Assembly (NCBI GenBank): GCA_963791425.1 | Contig: CAWBSE010000004.1 | Span: 62,001-126,000, forward strand | DNA length: 64,000 bases | Source: DATBLE01 sp963791425 | GTDB lineage: Bacteria; Actinomycetota; Thermoleophilia; Gaiellales; Gaiellaceae | Direction: 5' to 3' | Shown: in pieces, positions 56,696 to 64,000 of the stretch | How positions within the stretch are numbered: the stretch's first letter is position 1 | Layout: the number at the start of each line of letters is the position of its first letter | Position numbers and translations under genes: made by a program | The notes under the pieces: model-generated | Databases searched by the model: none | Seen by the model: the letters and a program-made list of their open reading frames with translations, nothing else | Told to the model about the DNA's origin: nothing

Positions 56696-57136
56696 ATGAG
56701 CGAGGGGCGCGTCGAGGCGATCTACATCACGGCCGAGCACGGCGAGCTGCCACACGCGGTCGAATCCGTGCGCGCGATCGCCGGCAAGGGGCTCGAGGGG
56801 AACCGCTACTTCGACGAGGGCCGGCCCGTGACCGAGCTGACGCTGATCGAGGTCGAGGCGCTCGAGCAGCTCGCCGCCGAGCACGGGATCGAGCTGGACG
56901 CGGCCGCGTCACGGCGCAACGTCCTCACCCGCGGGATCGGCCTCAACGACCTCGTCGGCAAGACGTTCCACGTCGGGGAGCTCGAGTGCCGTGGCATCGA
57001 GCTGTGCGAGCCGTGCTCGTACCTCGAGTCGAAGACGATGCCGGGGATCGTCAAGGGCCTCGTCCACCGTGCCGGTCTCAACGCCGAGATCCTCGTCGGC
57101 GGCGAGTTCCGCCCGGGAGACCCGGTAACGACCTAG
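56696..57136 (+). CDS. MOSC-domain protein
   Basis: 146 residues, a stand-alone MOSC domain. AIAGKGLEGNRYFDE, VTELTLIEVEALEQL, SRRNVLTRGIGLNDLVGKTF and the Cys pair in GIELCEPCSYLE; the second Cys position matches the MOSC sulfur-carrier residue. These proteins handle molybdenum-cofactor sulfur or reduce N-hydroxylated compounds. TAGGAT lies 7 nt before the ATG, so probably leaderless. Stop shares CTAG with the next gene. Confidence 0.9.
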   Translation: MSEGRVEAIYITAEHGELPHAVESVRAIAGKGLEGNRYFDEGRPVTELTLIEVEALEQLAAEHGIELDAAASRRNVLTRGIGLNDLVGKTFHVGELECRGIELCEPCSYLESKTMPGIVKGLVHRAGLNAEILVGGEFRPGDPVTT

Positions 57137-57366
57137 AGGAGGATGCGCGCCGCGGTCTCGTGCGTGCAGCCGGACGTGACCAGCTCGACCGCGTCGTGCA
57201 GGTCGGCGTCGCTGTCCGCGAGCTTCTCGGCGAGCGGCAACGGATAGCCGGCCTCGATCAGGACGTGGAGGCGCCAGCTCTGCACCTTGTCGCGCTCGCT
57301 GGTGTTGGTCTCGATGATCTGGGCCATTTCGCTGATCTCACTCACGTCGGCTTGGTTCGCTCTCAC
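57133..57366 (-). CDS. Small helical hypothetical protein
   Basis: 77 residues from the GTG at 57366, or 64 from ATG 57327. VQSWRLHVLIEAGYPLPLAE, KLADSDADLHDAVELVTSGC and THETAARILL look like a three-helix UBA-like unit. I recall similar short proteins in actinobacterial genomes but no function. The longer start overlaps TAGGTG; neither start has a clear ribosome binding site. Confidence 0.65.
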   Translation of the reverse strand: MRANQADVSEISEMAQIIETNTSERDKVQSWRLHVLIEAGYPLPLAEKLADSDADLHDAVELVTSGCTHETAARILL

Positions 57367-57400
57367 CTAGACGTTCCCTCTTCGGCGAAAGTTGGATGTC

Positions 57401-58366
57401 CTAATCGTTTGTTAACGCACGTGACCGGTCGCGCAGCGAGGACTCCAGCTCGGCCACGCGCCGTTCGAGCGCGGCCACCGTTCCCTCGTAGCGCCGCTCG
57501 AGCTTTCCGCCGGCCGTGTCGTTGAATTCCGCGAGCCGTTCGGCGAGCAGCCGGTCGGCCTGCTTCACGAACGTCTCGATCGAGCGGTCGAGTTCGCGCG
57601 CGAGCCGCCGGGCCGCCTCCTCCACGGTCGTGCGGATCGTCGAGTTGAACTCGACGGCCGCCTCCTCGCTCAGGCGGGACGTCTCGCGGCCCACGGAACG
57701 CTCGACCGAATCGACCAGCCGCCGCTCGACGTCGGAGAACGTCTCGACGAGCTTGCGCTGCGACTCGGTCAGCTCGCGCTCGATCTGCTCGGCCAGCGAC
57801 CGCTCGCGGTTGCGCAGCCGGTCGGCGACCTCGTGCAGGGCGCGCCGCCGCTCGGCCGCATGCGTCTCGAGGTCGTTCGTCGACTCGTCGATCGCGGTCT
57901 TGATCTGCTTCGCGATGTCCTCGCGCAGGCGGGTGAGCGCGGCGCGGTGATCCTCGGTGTCGGAGACGAGCCGCTCGGTCTCGGAGGTGAACCTGGCCTC
58001 GGCGTCGGTCATCAACTGCCGCTGGCGCTGCTCGAGCCGCGCGACCTGGGTGGCAAGCCCCTCGCGGACGCGTTCGACGTCCTGGGCCCACGCGCCCAGC
58101 TTGCCCTCGATCTCCTTCTGCGCCGCGATCAGGCGGCCGGTGAGCTCGGTGAGCACCCGCTGCTCGGCGCGGACGAGCTCGTCGCGCCGCTCCTCGGCCA
58201 GCCTGCGGTGCTCCTGGGTGAGCATCGCGCTCGACTCCGCGCGCGACACGGCCAGTGCCCGCTGCAGCTCCGACTCGCGTGACTGGGCCTCGGTCTTGAT
58301 CAGCGCGTCGAGCTGTGCTTTCGCCTCGGTGAGGGCCTCGTCCTCGGTCTCGCGCTTGCGCCGCAT
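57401..58366 (-). CDS. Long coiled-coil protein
   Basis: 321 residues, almost entirely charged helix with heptad patterns (SRESELQRALAVSRAESSAM, ALTRLREDIAKQIKTAIDES, LERRVAELESSLRDRSRAL). No signal peptide, membrane segment or globular domain. Reminiscent of apolipoprotein-like or chromosome/cell-division scaffold proteins, but no family is recognised. Divergent from the hypothetical gene at 58399. Confidence 0.75.
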   Translation of the reverse strand: MRRKRETEDEALTEAKAQLDALIKTEAQSRESELQRALAVSRAESSAMLTQEHRRLAEERRDELVRAEQRVLTELTGRLIAAQKEIEGKLGAWAQDVERVREGLATQVARLEQRQRQLMTDAEARFTSETERLVSDTEDHRAALTRLREDIAKQIKTAIDESTNDLETHAAERRRALHEVADRLRNRERSLAEQIERELTESQRKLVETFSDVERRLVDSVERSVGRETSRLSEEAAVEFNSTIRTTVEEAARRLARELDRSIETFVKQADRLLAERLAEFNDTAGGKLERRYEGTVAALERRVAELESSLRDRSRALTND

Positions 58367-58398
58367 CAGGGCTCCATGGTAGGCGAGTATCCAGCGGG

Positions 58399-58950
58399 GT
58401 GGCTGACCTTCTGGAAGAGCTCGAGGGGATCGCCGCGGCCGCGGCTACGCTGGCGGGGCCGGACGAGGAGCTGGCGGGCGTGATCCCGACCGAGCCCGAG
58501 CCGGGACGGCGCATCTATCTCTGCGCCTTCGTCGGGCCGGAGCGGACGTGGGCGGCGCTCGACGCGGACGGCGTGCTGATCACGGGCCGGAACGCCGTCC
58601 GCAGCGCTGTCTCCATCGCCGCGCTGTGCGAGCTGGCCGAGGAGTCGGCCGGCGGCGGCAAGCTCGAGGAGCTGCGGCAGCAGCTGGTTGCGCTGCGGGT
58701 GACCGAGCACCCCGAGGGGATCGAGGAGGCGGAGGAAGCGGCGCTCGAGCTGGAGCGAACGATCGGGTCGCCGCCGCGGCTCGCATCGCCCGGGTATCTC
58801 GACGCGGTCGGCGTGGCCGTGCGGCGGCTGGAGCTCGCGCTCGGCGACGACATGCGCTCGCCGTTCGCGGAGGCGATGAAGCAGGGCTCGGCGGTGATCA
58901 CCGAGCTCGAGCTGGAAGTCGAGTCGGGGTACCGGGGCGAGCTAAGCTGA
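58399..58950 (+). CDS. Hypothetical protein
   Basis: 183 residues from GTG. N-terminal acidic helix (LLEELEGIAAAAATLAGPDE), a beta part (GRRIYLCAFVGPERTWAALD, GVLITGRNAVRSAV) and long helices. Unknown family; soluble. Followed after 4 nt by another uncharacterised gene, with a TAAGCT hexamer across the junction. Confidence 0.65.
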   Translation: MADLLEELEGIAAAAATLAGPDEELAGVIPTEPEPGRRIYLCAFVGPERTWAALDADGVLITGRNAVRSAVSIAALCELAEESAGGGKLEELRQQLVALRVTEHPEGIEEAEEAALELERTIGSPPRLASPGYLDAVGVAVRRLELALGDDMRSPFAEAMKQGSAVITELELEVESGYRGELS

Positions 58951-58954
58951 TCGC

Positions 58955-59254
58955 ATGGATGAAGGCGGTTTCAACTTTCCGTTCGGGGGCGATCCCGAAG
59001 ATCTGATGCGCGGCCTGCGCGAGTTCGCCGAGCAGCAGGCCGAGTCGGTCGCCGAGGCGCAGCGCGAGCAGTTCGCCACGCTGACGCTGAACACCGCGGT
59101 CGAGCTGACCGCCGCTGCGCTGCGCCGCGTCGAGGCGAAGGGCGGGCCGGACGAGCAGGCGATCGCGCTCCGCGACGCGATGCGGGTGCTGTTCCCCGAG
59201 GCGGTCGCGCTGGTCAGCGCCGCCCGCCAGGGGTTCATGCGCGAGACCCGCTAG
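58955..59254 (+). CDS. Helical hypothetical protein
   Basis: 99 residues. Gly/Phe-rich start (MDEGGFNFPFGGDPEDL) then helices REFAEQQAESVAEAQREQFA and NTAVELTAAALRRVEAKGG. No family recognised. TAAGCT ends 6 nt before the ATG, so it can be made from its own leaderless transcript as well as by read-through. Confidence 0.65.
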   Translation: MDEGGFNFPFGGDPEDLMRGLREFAEQQAESVAEAQREQFATLTLNTAVELTAAALRRVEAKGGPDEQAIALRDAMRVLFPEAVALVSAARQGFMRETR

Positions 59255-59263
59255 CCAGGAGGC

Positions 59264-59345
59264 CTACTTCTTCTTCAGGAACGTCGCCACGACGGCGCTC
59301 GGCTTCGTCAGCCGGACGACGCACGCGCCCGCGCCGTGGCAGGAG
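59264..59345 (-). pseudogene. Remnant of a secreted protein C-terminus
   Basis: On the minus strand one frame reads CHGAGACVVRLTKPSAVVAT then FLKKK and stop. The C-x5-C-V pattern with V-A-T-F resembles the end of bacterial repeat domains in exported proteins, as in the tail of the subtilase at 38 kb. No start or upstream coding part remains, since the methyltransferase gene lies upstream. Confidence 0.35.
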
Positions 59346-59380
59346 CGCGATGACGATCTTCAGGTGCACCCGGCGACGAG

Positions 59381-60016
59381 TCAAGCAGAGACCTTGGTCG
59401 CCTGCAGGACGAATTCGGTCGGGATGCGGTGGTCGCCGAGCTCCTTGTGCGCCGGCGCCAGCTCCTCGAGCTCGACCAGGTCGAGGCCGGCACCGACGAT
59501 CGCGGTCACGATCTGGCCGAGCCGTCTGCGGCTCTGGTCGAAGTAGTCCTCCCGCCAGCGGAGCCCGACCGGCTCGACACAGTCGGCGACCGGGTGCCGG
59601 TCGCAGAGGATCAGCAGGCCGTTCTTGCGCAGGGCGGCGGCAAGCGCGGAGGCGAAGAGGCCCAGCTCGGGCACGCGGGCGATCGCGCCCTCGCCGGCGT
59701 AGACGACAGCGAAGCGCCGCCGCCGCAGCTGGAGCGGGATCTCGTGCAGCGCCGCCTGGAAGAACGCCGCGTTCGGGACGCGCTCGCGGGCGACCGTGAG
59801 CGCCTCCTCGGACGGGTCGATCCCGGTGACCAGCGCGCCGAGCGCGAGCAGGTCGGCCGCCGCCCCGCCGGTGCCGCACGGGAGCGTCAGCACGTGCTTG
59901 CCGGTCAGGTCGGGCAGCCGCTCGCGCACCGCGTCGGGCAGCCCCGCCGCAGCCGCCTCCGGGGCGTGGCCGTACCGCTCGTTCCACGCTGCCCGGTTCT
60001 TGTCGGTCGGCCACAC
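59381..60016 (-). CDS. SAM-dependent methyltransferase (TPMT-like)
   Basis: 211 residues. DKNRAAWNERYGH at the start (W-x-x-R-Y typical of tellurite/thiopurine methyltransferase-like proteins), motif I HVLTLPCGTGGAAADLLALG, VTGIDPSEEALTVAR, and LLILCDRHPVADC. Substrate unknown. 3 nt downstream of the fabL-like gene on the same strand, likely cotranscribed. Confidence 0.85.
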   Translation of the reverse strand: MWPTDKNRAAWNERYGHAPEAAAAGLPDAVRERLPDLTGKHVLTLPCGTGGAAADLLALGALVTGIDPSEEALTVARERVPNAAFFQAALHEIPLQLRRRRFAVVYAGEGAIARVPELGLFASALAAALRKNGLLILCDRHPVADCVEPVGLRWREDYFDQSRRRLGQIVTAIVGAGLDLVELEELAPAHKELGDHRIPTEFVLQATKVSA

Positions 60017-60019
60017 GGG

Positions 60020-60751
60020 CTAGACGACCAGGGAGAAGCCGCCGTCGACCACGATCGTCTGGCCGCGGATCATCTCGGCGCCCGGCGAGCAGAGGAAGGC
60101 GACGGTGCCGGCGACGTCGGCGGGCTCCACGAGCCGCCCGGCGGGCGTCCGCTGGAGGCTCCAGGAGAGCATCTGCTCACGGTTCGGGAAATGGTCGAGC
60201 GCCCCGGTCTCGACCACGCCGCCGGAGACCGCGTTCACGCGGATCCCCTGCGGCGCGAGCTCCACCGCGAGGTAGCGGACGAGCGCCTCGAGCGCCGCCT
60301 TCGACGTGCCGACGAGGACGTAGTTCTCGAGCACGCGTGACGAGCCGAGGCTGGAGATCGCGACGAGCGACGAGCCGGCCGGCATCTGTGGCGCGGCCGC
60401 ACGGGCGATCGAGAGGAACGCGCGCGCGTTCGCGGCCAGCGTCCAGTCGAAATGGTGGTCGGTGGTCTCGAGCGCGGGCCGGATCACGCCCGTCGCGGCG
60501 CAGTGCACGACGGCGTCGAGCGGGCCGAGCGCGGTGATCTCGTCGGCGACCCGGGCGGAGGAGATGTTGCCGCGGATCAGCGTCGGCTCGGCGCCGAGCC
60601 CGCGCAACTCGTCGGCGGTCTCCTCGGCGGTGGCGTCGTTGCGCAGGTAGCCGATCGCGATCCGCTTCGTCCCGTCCTGGGCGAAGCGCCGTGCGACCTC
60701 ACGCCCGATTCCGCGCGAGCCGCCCGTCACCAGGACGGCGCTCGGGCTCAC
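60020..60751 (-). CDS. fabL: FabL-type enoyl-ACP reductase (SDR)
   Basis: 243 residues. NADPH site LVTGGSRGIGREVARRFAQ, CAATGVIRPALETTDHHFDW, catalytic Ser in ISSLGSSRVLENY and Y-x6-K in YVLVGTSKAALEALVRYLAV, then VNAVSGGVVETGALDHFPNR and MIRGQTIVVDGGFSLVV. The Y-x6-K spacing and the GALDHFPNRE and MIRGQT blocks follow Bacillus FabL, an enoyl-ACP reductase that is less sensitive to triclosan. Start overlaps the 90-residue upstream gene. Confidence 0.85.
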   Translation of the reverse strand: MSPSAVLVTGGSRGIGREVARRFAQDGTKRIAIGYLRNDATAEETADELRGLGAEPTLIRGNISSARVADEITALGPLDAVVHCAATGVIRPALETTDHHFDWTLAANARAFLSIARAAAPQMPAGSSLVAISSLGSSRVLENYVLVGTSKAALEALVRYLAVELAPQGIRVNAVSGGVVETGALDHFPNREQMLSWSLQRTPAGRLVEPADVAGTVAFLCSPGAEMIRGQTIVVDGGFSLVV

Positions 60752-61020
60752 CTCGCGGTCGGGAGCGGGCTGTCCGCCGGAGCCGAGCTCGGGATCTGCT
60801 TCCAGCCCGGCCGCCCGGGCGACTCGCGCCGGTCGTCATCGGCCTTCGACGACGCGTGGCCGAGGCGGTCGAGCAGCGCCATCTTCTCCTCGGCGTAGCG
60901 GCGAACCGGGTTGTCCTCGGAGAGGTCGAGCACGAGCTCGCGGACGCGCGCGCGGATCTGGTACGCGAAGTGCGGCGTCGCCGGCGCGACGAGCGCGTCG
61001 ATCTCTTCGATCGTTGCCAC
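60748..61020 (-). CDS. Hypothetical protein coupled to fabL
   Basis: 90 residues from GTG. TPHFAYQIRARVRELVLDLS and NPVRRYAEEKMALLDRLGHA form a helical core; the last 30 residues are polar and Pro-rich. No family recognised. Its stop overlaps the fabL start by 4 nt. TAGGCT ends 7 nt before the GTG, back to back with the -10 of the divergent transporter gene. Confidence 0.65.
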   Translation of the reverse strand: MATIEEIDALVAPATPHFAYQIRARVRELVLDLSEDNPVRRYAEEKMALLDRLGHASSKADDDRRESPGRPGWKQIPSSAPADSPLPTAR

Positions 61021-61027
61021 GGAGAGA

Positions 61028-61046
61028 AGCCTACCGCGGGTAGCTT
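61028..61046. promoter_or_regulatory. Back-to-back -10 elements of two divergent leaderless genes
   Basis: Minus-strand TAGGCT (61033-61028) lies 7 nt before GTG 61020; plus-strand TAGCTT (61041-61046) lies 6 nt before ATG 61053. The whole intergenic space is 32 bp, so both upstream promoter halves must lie in or beyond the other gene's start. Confidence 0.6.
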
Positions 61047-61052
61047 CCGGAC

Positions 61053-61976
61053 ATGCGGCGTCCAGGCCCTGTCGACGTGATGTTGACCACGACGATCGTG
61101 ATCTGGGCGTTCAACATCACGGTGACCAAGTACGTGCTCACGCACGGCTTCCAGCCGCTCGCCTACGGAGCGATCAGGTACGGGCTGGCCGCGCTCCTCG
61201 CCGTGGCCGTTGCGCTCGTGCTGGAGGGGTCGCTGCGAATCGGCGGTCGCCGGAGCCTCGCGCTGGTCGGCGCCGCGTCGGTCTTTCTGCTGGTCAATCA
61301 GGTCTCGTTCGTCTACGCGCTCAAGCTCGGCTCGGCGACGACAGTCGCGCTGATCCTCGGGACGACACCGATCTTCGCGGCGATCATCTCGTCGCTGGTC
61401 GGGCTCGAGAAGCTGACCAACCGGTTCTGGGCCGCGACCGCGATCGGCTTCGCCGGTGTCGCGATGGTCGCGCTCGGGTCGGGCGGCAACCTGTCGTCGG
61501 ACCTCGGCGGCGACCTGCTCGCGATCCTGCTCGCCATCTCATGGGCGGCGTACTCGGTGACGGTCGCCCCGCTGATGCGGACCTACTCGCCGTACCGGAT
61601 CAGCGCGGTCGTGCTCGTCGTGATGTGCATCCCGTTCGTCGCGCTCAGCTCGCCGCAGATCGCCGACCAGGACTACGCGTCGCTGAGCACACTGATCTGG
61701 GTCGGGCTCGCCTTCGCGATCGTCGGCCCCCTGTTCCTGACGAACATTCTCTGGTTCAAGTCGATCGCGATCGTCGGTCCGTCGCGGGCGACCCTGTTCG
61801 CGAACGCGCAACCGTTCGTCGCCGCGATCTTCGCGGCCGTGATCCTCTCGGAGAGCCTCCACCCGATCCAGATCGTCGGCGGCGTGACCATCCTCCTCGG
61901 GATCGTCCTCGAGCGCCGGTGGCGCCGGCCGACCGCGGAGGCCGAGGAGGCGGAGGTCGCTAAGATCGCGGCGTGA
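61053..61976 (+). CDS. EamA-type DMT transporter
   Basis: 307 residues, ten hydrophobic helices in two repeats. IVIWAFNITVTKYVLTHGFQ (TM1), GAIRYGLAALLAVAVAL, GLEKLTNRFWAATAIGFAGV, and repeat 2 with AYSVTVAPLMRTYSP and NILWFKSIAIVGPSRATLFA. Exports an unknown metabolite. Leaderless start. Its stop overlaps the hpd GTG, possibly linking export to aromatic amino acid breakdown. Confidence 0.88.
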   Translation: MRRPGPVDVMLTTTIVIWAFNITVTKYVLTHGFQPLAYGAIRYGLAALLAVAVALVLEGSLRIGGRRSLALVGAASVFLLVNQVSFVYALKLGSATTVALILGTTPIFAAIISSLVGLEKLTNRFWAATAIGFAGVAMVALGSGGNLSSDLGGDLLAILLAISWAAYSVTVAPLMRTYSPYRISAVVLVVMCIPFVALSSPQIADQDYASLSTLIWVGLAFAIVGPLFLTNILWFKSIAIVGPSRATLFANAQPFVAAIFAAVILSESLHPIQIVGGVTILLGIVLERRWRRPTAEAEEAEVAKIAA

Positions 61977-63070
61977 CGACGCACGACGATGCGATGCCGC
62001 TCGAGGGCTGGGACCACGTCGAGCTCTGGGTCGGGAACGCCAAGCAGGCCGCCTACTACTTCGAGCACGCCTTCGGGTTCGAGCGCCATGCCTACTCGGG
62101 ACCCGAGACGGGCGTGCGCGACCGGGCGTCGTACGTGCTCCGCCAGGGGGAGGTCAGCCTCGTCCTGACGAGCGCGCTCTCGGCCGACCACGAGGTCTCG
62201 CGGTTCGCGTGCACGCACGGCGACGGCCTCCGCGACATCGCGATGCGCGTCCCGAACGCCGAGGCGGCGTACCGGGTCGCGGTCGAGCGCGGGGCCCGCG
62301 GCGTGCGCGAGCCGGAGTGGCTGGACGACGACTTCGGGCGCGTCCAGATCTCGTCGATCGCCACCTACGGCGAGGTCGTCCATTCGTTTGTTGCCCGCGC
62401 GGACTACGCCGGCCCGCACCTGCCCGGCTACGTCGCAGTCGAGCCGAACGGCGCAACGCCGGTCGGGTTCACGCTCCTCGACCACTGCGTCGGCAACGTC
62501 GAGCTCGGGAAGATGGACGTGTGGGTCGAGTTCTACGAGCGCGTCCTCGGCTTCGAGAACATCATCCACTACGACGACGCGCAGATTCACACCGAGTACT
62601 CGGCGCTGATGTCGAAGGTGATGTCGGACGGCGACGGGAAGATCAAATTCCCGATCAACGAGCCGGCCGAGGGACGACGGAAGAGCCAGATCGCCGAGTA
62701 CCTGGACTTCAACGCGGGGCCCGGCGTCCAGCACGTCGCGATCCAGACCGACGACGTCATCCGCACCGTCGAGGCGATGCAGGAGCGCGGTGTCAACTTC
62801 CTGCAGACGCCCGAGGCGTACTACGAGGAGGCGTTCGACCGCGTCGGCGAGATCGAGGAGTCGTGGGCCGACCTGCGGCGCCTGCGGATCCTCGTCGACC
62901 GCGACGAGGATGGCTACCTGCTCCAGATCTTCACGAAGCCGACGCAGGACCGGCCGACGCTCTTCTTCGAGGTGATCCAGCGCCACGGCGCGCGCACCTT
63001 CGGCGAGGGCAACTTCAAGGCGCTGTTCGAGGCGATCGAGCGCGAACAGGCCCTCCGCGGCAACCTGTGA
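61973..63070 (+). CDS. hpd: 4-hydroxyphenylpyruvate dioxygenase
   Basis: 365 residues, full length. Iron ligands: His in TLLDHCVGNVELGKM (about 164), His in GPGVQHVAIQTDD (about 246) and Glu in LFFEVIQRHGARTFGEGNF (about 324), followed by the conserved C-terminal FGEGNFKALFEAIEREQ. SQIAEYLDFNAGPGVQH is the substrate-side strand. It converts 4-hydroxyphenylpyruvate to homogentisate. The preceding TAAGAT, 6 nt before GTG, offers a leaderless start besides coupling to the transporter. Confidence 0.96.
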   Translation: MTTHDDAMPLEGWDHVELWVGNAKQAAYYFEHAFGFERHAYSGPETGVRDRASYVLRQGEVSLVLTSALSADHEVSRFACTHGDGLRDIAMRVPNAEAAYRVAVERGARGVREPEWLDDDFGRVQISSIATYGEVVHSFVARADYAGPHLPGYVAVEPNGATPVGFTLLDHCVGNVELGKMDVWVEFYERVLGFENIIHYDDAQIHTEYSALMSKVMSDGDGKIKFPINEPAEGRRKSQIAEYLDFNAGPGVQHVAIQTDDVIRTVEAMQERGVNFLQTPEAYYEEAFDRVGEIEESWADLRRLRILVDRDEDGYLLQIFTKPTQDRPTLFFEVIQRHGARTFGEGNFKALFEAIEREQALRGNL

Positions 63071-63654
63071 GGGCCGACGCCGCCACGCTCCGGCTCGCGG
63101 TCTTCCCGCGGGCGAGCGCTCTCACGGACACGCTGCTCGTCCTTGCCGGCACCGGTCTGGTCGCGCTCGCCGCGCAGATCTCGGTGAAGCTGCCGTTCAC
63201 GCCCGTGCCGATCACCGGGCAGACCTTCGCGGTCTGCCTGGTCGGTGCGTCGCTGGGAGCGGTGCGCGGAACGGCGAGCCTGACCCTGTATTTCCTGCTC
63301 GGGATCATCGGTGCGCCGATCTATGCGCACCACGACAGCGGCTGGAACGTGATCACCAGCGCCAGCGGCGGGTACATCGTCGGCTTCATCCTCGCCGCCG
63401 CCGTCACGGGCCTGCTCGCCGAGCACAAGTGGGACCGAAAGTTCTCCTCGGCGGTCGGCGCGATGCTGACGGGGAACGTGATCATCTACCTCGTCGGCCT
63501 GCCCTGGCTCGCGGTCGTGCTGAACACGAACCTCGACAAGACGCTCGAGTACGGGCTGTACCCGTTCGTCCCCGGGGATCTGTTCAAGCTCTACTGCGCG
63601 GCCGCGCTGCTCCCCGCCGCGTGGGCAGGCGTCAAGTACCTCGACGGCCGCTAG
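63067..63654 (+). CDS. bioY: Biotin transporter substrate-specificity component
   Basis: 195 residues, six membrane helices. QISVKLPFTPVPITGQTFAV (the BioY P-F-T-P-V-P-I-T-x-Q-T motif), GASLGAVRGTASLTLYFLLG, ASGGYIVGFILAAAVTGLLA and LPAAWAGVKY. BioY binds biotin and works with ECF ATPases or alone. GTGA overlap with hpd. No biotin-repressor site is visible because there is no intergenic space. Confidence 0.95.
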   Translation: MRADAATLRLAVFPRASALTDTLLVLAGTGLVALAAQISVKLPFTPVPITGQTFAVCLVGASLGAVRGTASLTLYFLLGIIGAPIYAHHDSGWNVITSASGGYIVGFILAAAVTGLLAEHKWDRKFSSAVGAMLTGNVIIYLVGLPWLAVVLNTNLDKTLEYGLYPFVPGDLFKLYCAAALLPAAWAGVKYLDGR

Positions 63655-63670
63655 GTCTAGCCTTCAAGCG

Positions 63671-64000
63671 GTGAGCCCGCAGCGGCGTACCGCGCTCGTC
63701 TCCGTCGCTGCGGCGTGTGCGCTGCTGGCGTTGAAGCTGACCGCCGGCATTGCGAGTGGCTCGCTCGGCCTCGTGTCGGAGGCGCTTCACTCCGGAACCG
63801 ACCTGGTCGCGGCGCTGCTGACGTTCTTTGCGATCGGCGTCTCGGGCCGGCCCGCCGACGAGCAGCACCAGTACGGCCACGGGAAGGCCGAGCATCTGGC
63901 GGCGCTGTTCGAGGCGGGTGTGCTCGCGATCGTCAGCGTCGGAGTCGCGGGCCTGGCGGTGGCGCGGCTCGCCGGGTGGATCGACATCACCGTCGACGCG
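63671..64000 (+). CDS. CDF-family cation efflux protein, N-terminal part
   Basis: 110 codons to the right edge, still open. SVAAACALLALKLTAGIASG (TM1), LGLVSEALHSGTDLVAALLT with the H-x-x-x-D metal site, and QYGHGKAEHLAALFEAGVLA, the conserved loop and TM3 of FieF/YiiP-type transporters. It exports zinc or ferrous iron. TAGCCT ends 7 nt before the GTG. It differs clearly from the CzcD-like gene at 21 kb. Confidence 0.9.
   Translation, partial: MSPQRRTALVSVAAACALLALKLTAGIASGSLGLVSEALHSGTDLVAALLTFFAIGVSGRPADEQHQYGHGKAEHLAALFEAGVLAIVSVGVAGLAVARLAGWIDITVDA

Noticed and set aside
1..64000. tRNA, rRNA, insertion sequence, integrase, prophage or CRISPR features
   Set aside because: No T-loop/acceptor pattern, transposase or integrase motif, or regularly spaced repeat was seen by eye on either strand.

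Overview
The window is high-GC bacterial chromosome with GTG starts, dense GTGA/ATGA gene overlaps and a gene repertoire (DUF1800/DUF1501 pair, large ABC1 kinase, QAT-type ABC importer, LuxR-type regulators, many short lineage-specific proteins) that fits Actinobacteriota. My best guess is class Thermoleophilia (Gaiellales/Solirubrobacterales-like), inferred from protein character and not from any marker gene. I see no rRNA, tRNA, CRISPR array, insertion sequence or phage module. A recurring promoter signature is a TAnnnT hexamer 6-9 nt before the start codon with no Shine-Dalgarno, which suggests much leaderless transcription.

Left part (1-23 kb): an MMPL transporter fragment; an ApbE / ferric-reductase-like membrane redox group; an ABC-2 exporter coupled to a secreted double beta-propeller protein; small regulators and a lipoprotein; a candidate structured RNA before a YgjP-like metallopeptidase; a secreted phosphoesterase; a fatty-acid desaturase; a HicAB module with a palindromic operator; a cold-shock operon; the DUF1800-DUF1501-cupredoxin operon; a CorA channel; a frameshifted zinc-type CDF transporter; and a ROK sugar kinase.

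Middle (23-45 kb): acyl-CoA synthetase with a divergent ECHDC3-like crotonase; secreted proteins; a response regulator/histidine kinase pair; a VOC dioxygenase-FkbM-ACC deaminase run; an operon of flavin disulfide reductase, small membrane protein, UspA and ABC1 kinase with two copies of a palindromic operator in front (a third lies before a DUF1684 gene); a secreted subtilase; a complete glycine-betaine/choline-type ABC importer; and a cupin and an ICMT-like methyltransferase.

45-50 kb is an unusual island of LuxR-type regulation. It holds a LuxR protein, a tiny peptide gene with its own promoter and a GSTAWGSTAW tail, a degraded HD-GYP gene converging on a degraded MalT-like (LAL) regulator, an 82-residue LuxR HTH protein, and a VapBC-type toxin-antitoxin pair.

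Right part (50-64 kb): adenosine deaminase, a GT4 glycosyltransferase with a flippase-like partner, glycerate kinase, exonuclease VII subunits, MOSC protein, several uncharacterised helical proteins, a FabL-type enoyl-ACP reductase, a DMT exporter, 4-hydroxyphenylpyruvate dioxygenase, BioY and the start of a second CDF transporter. All calls are by eye from sequence. No database search was possible.
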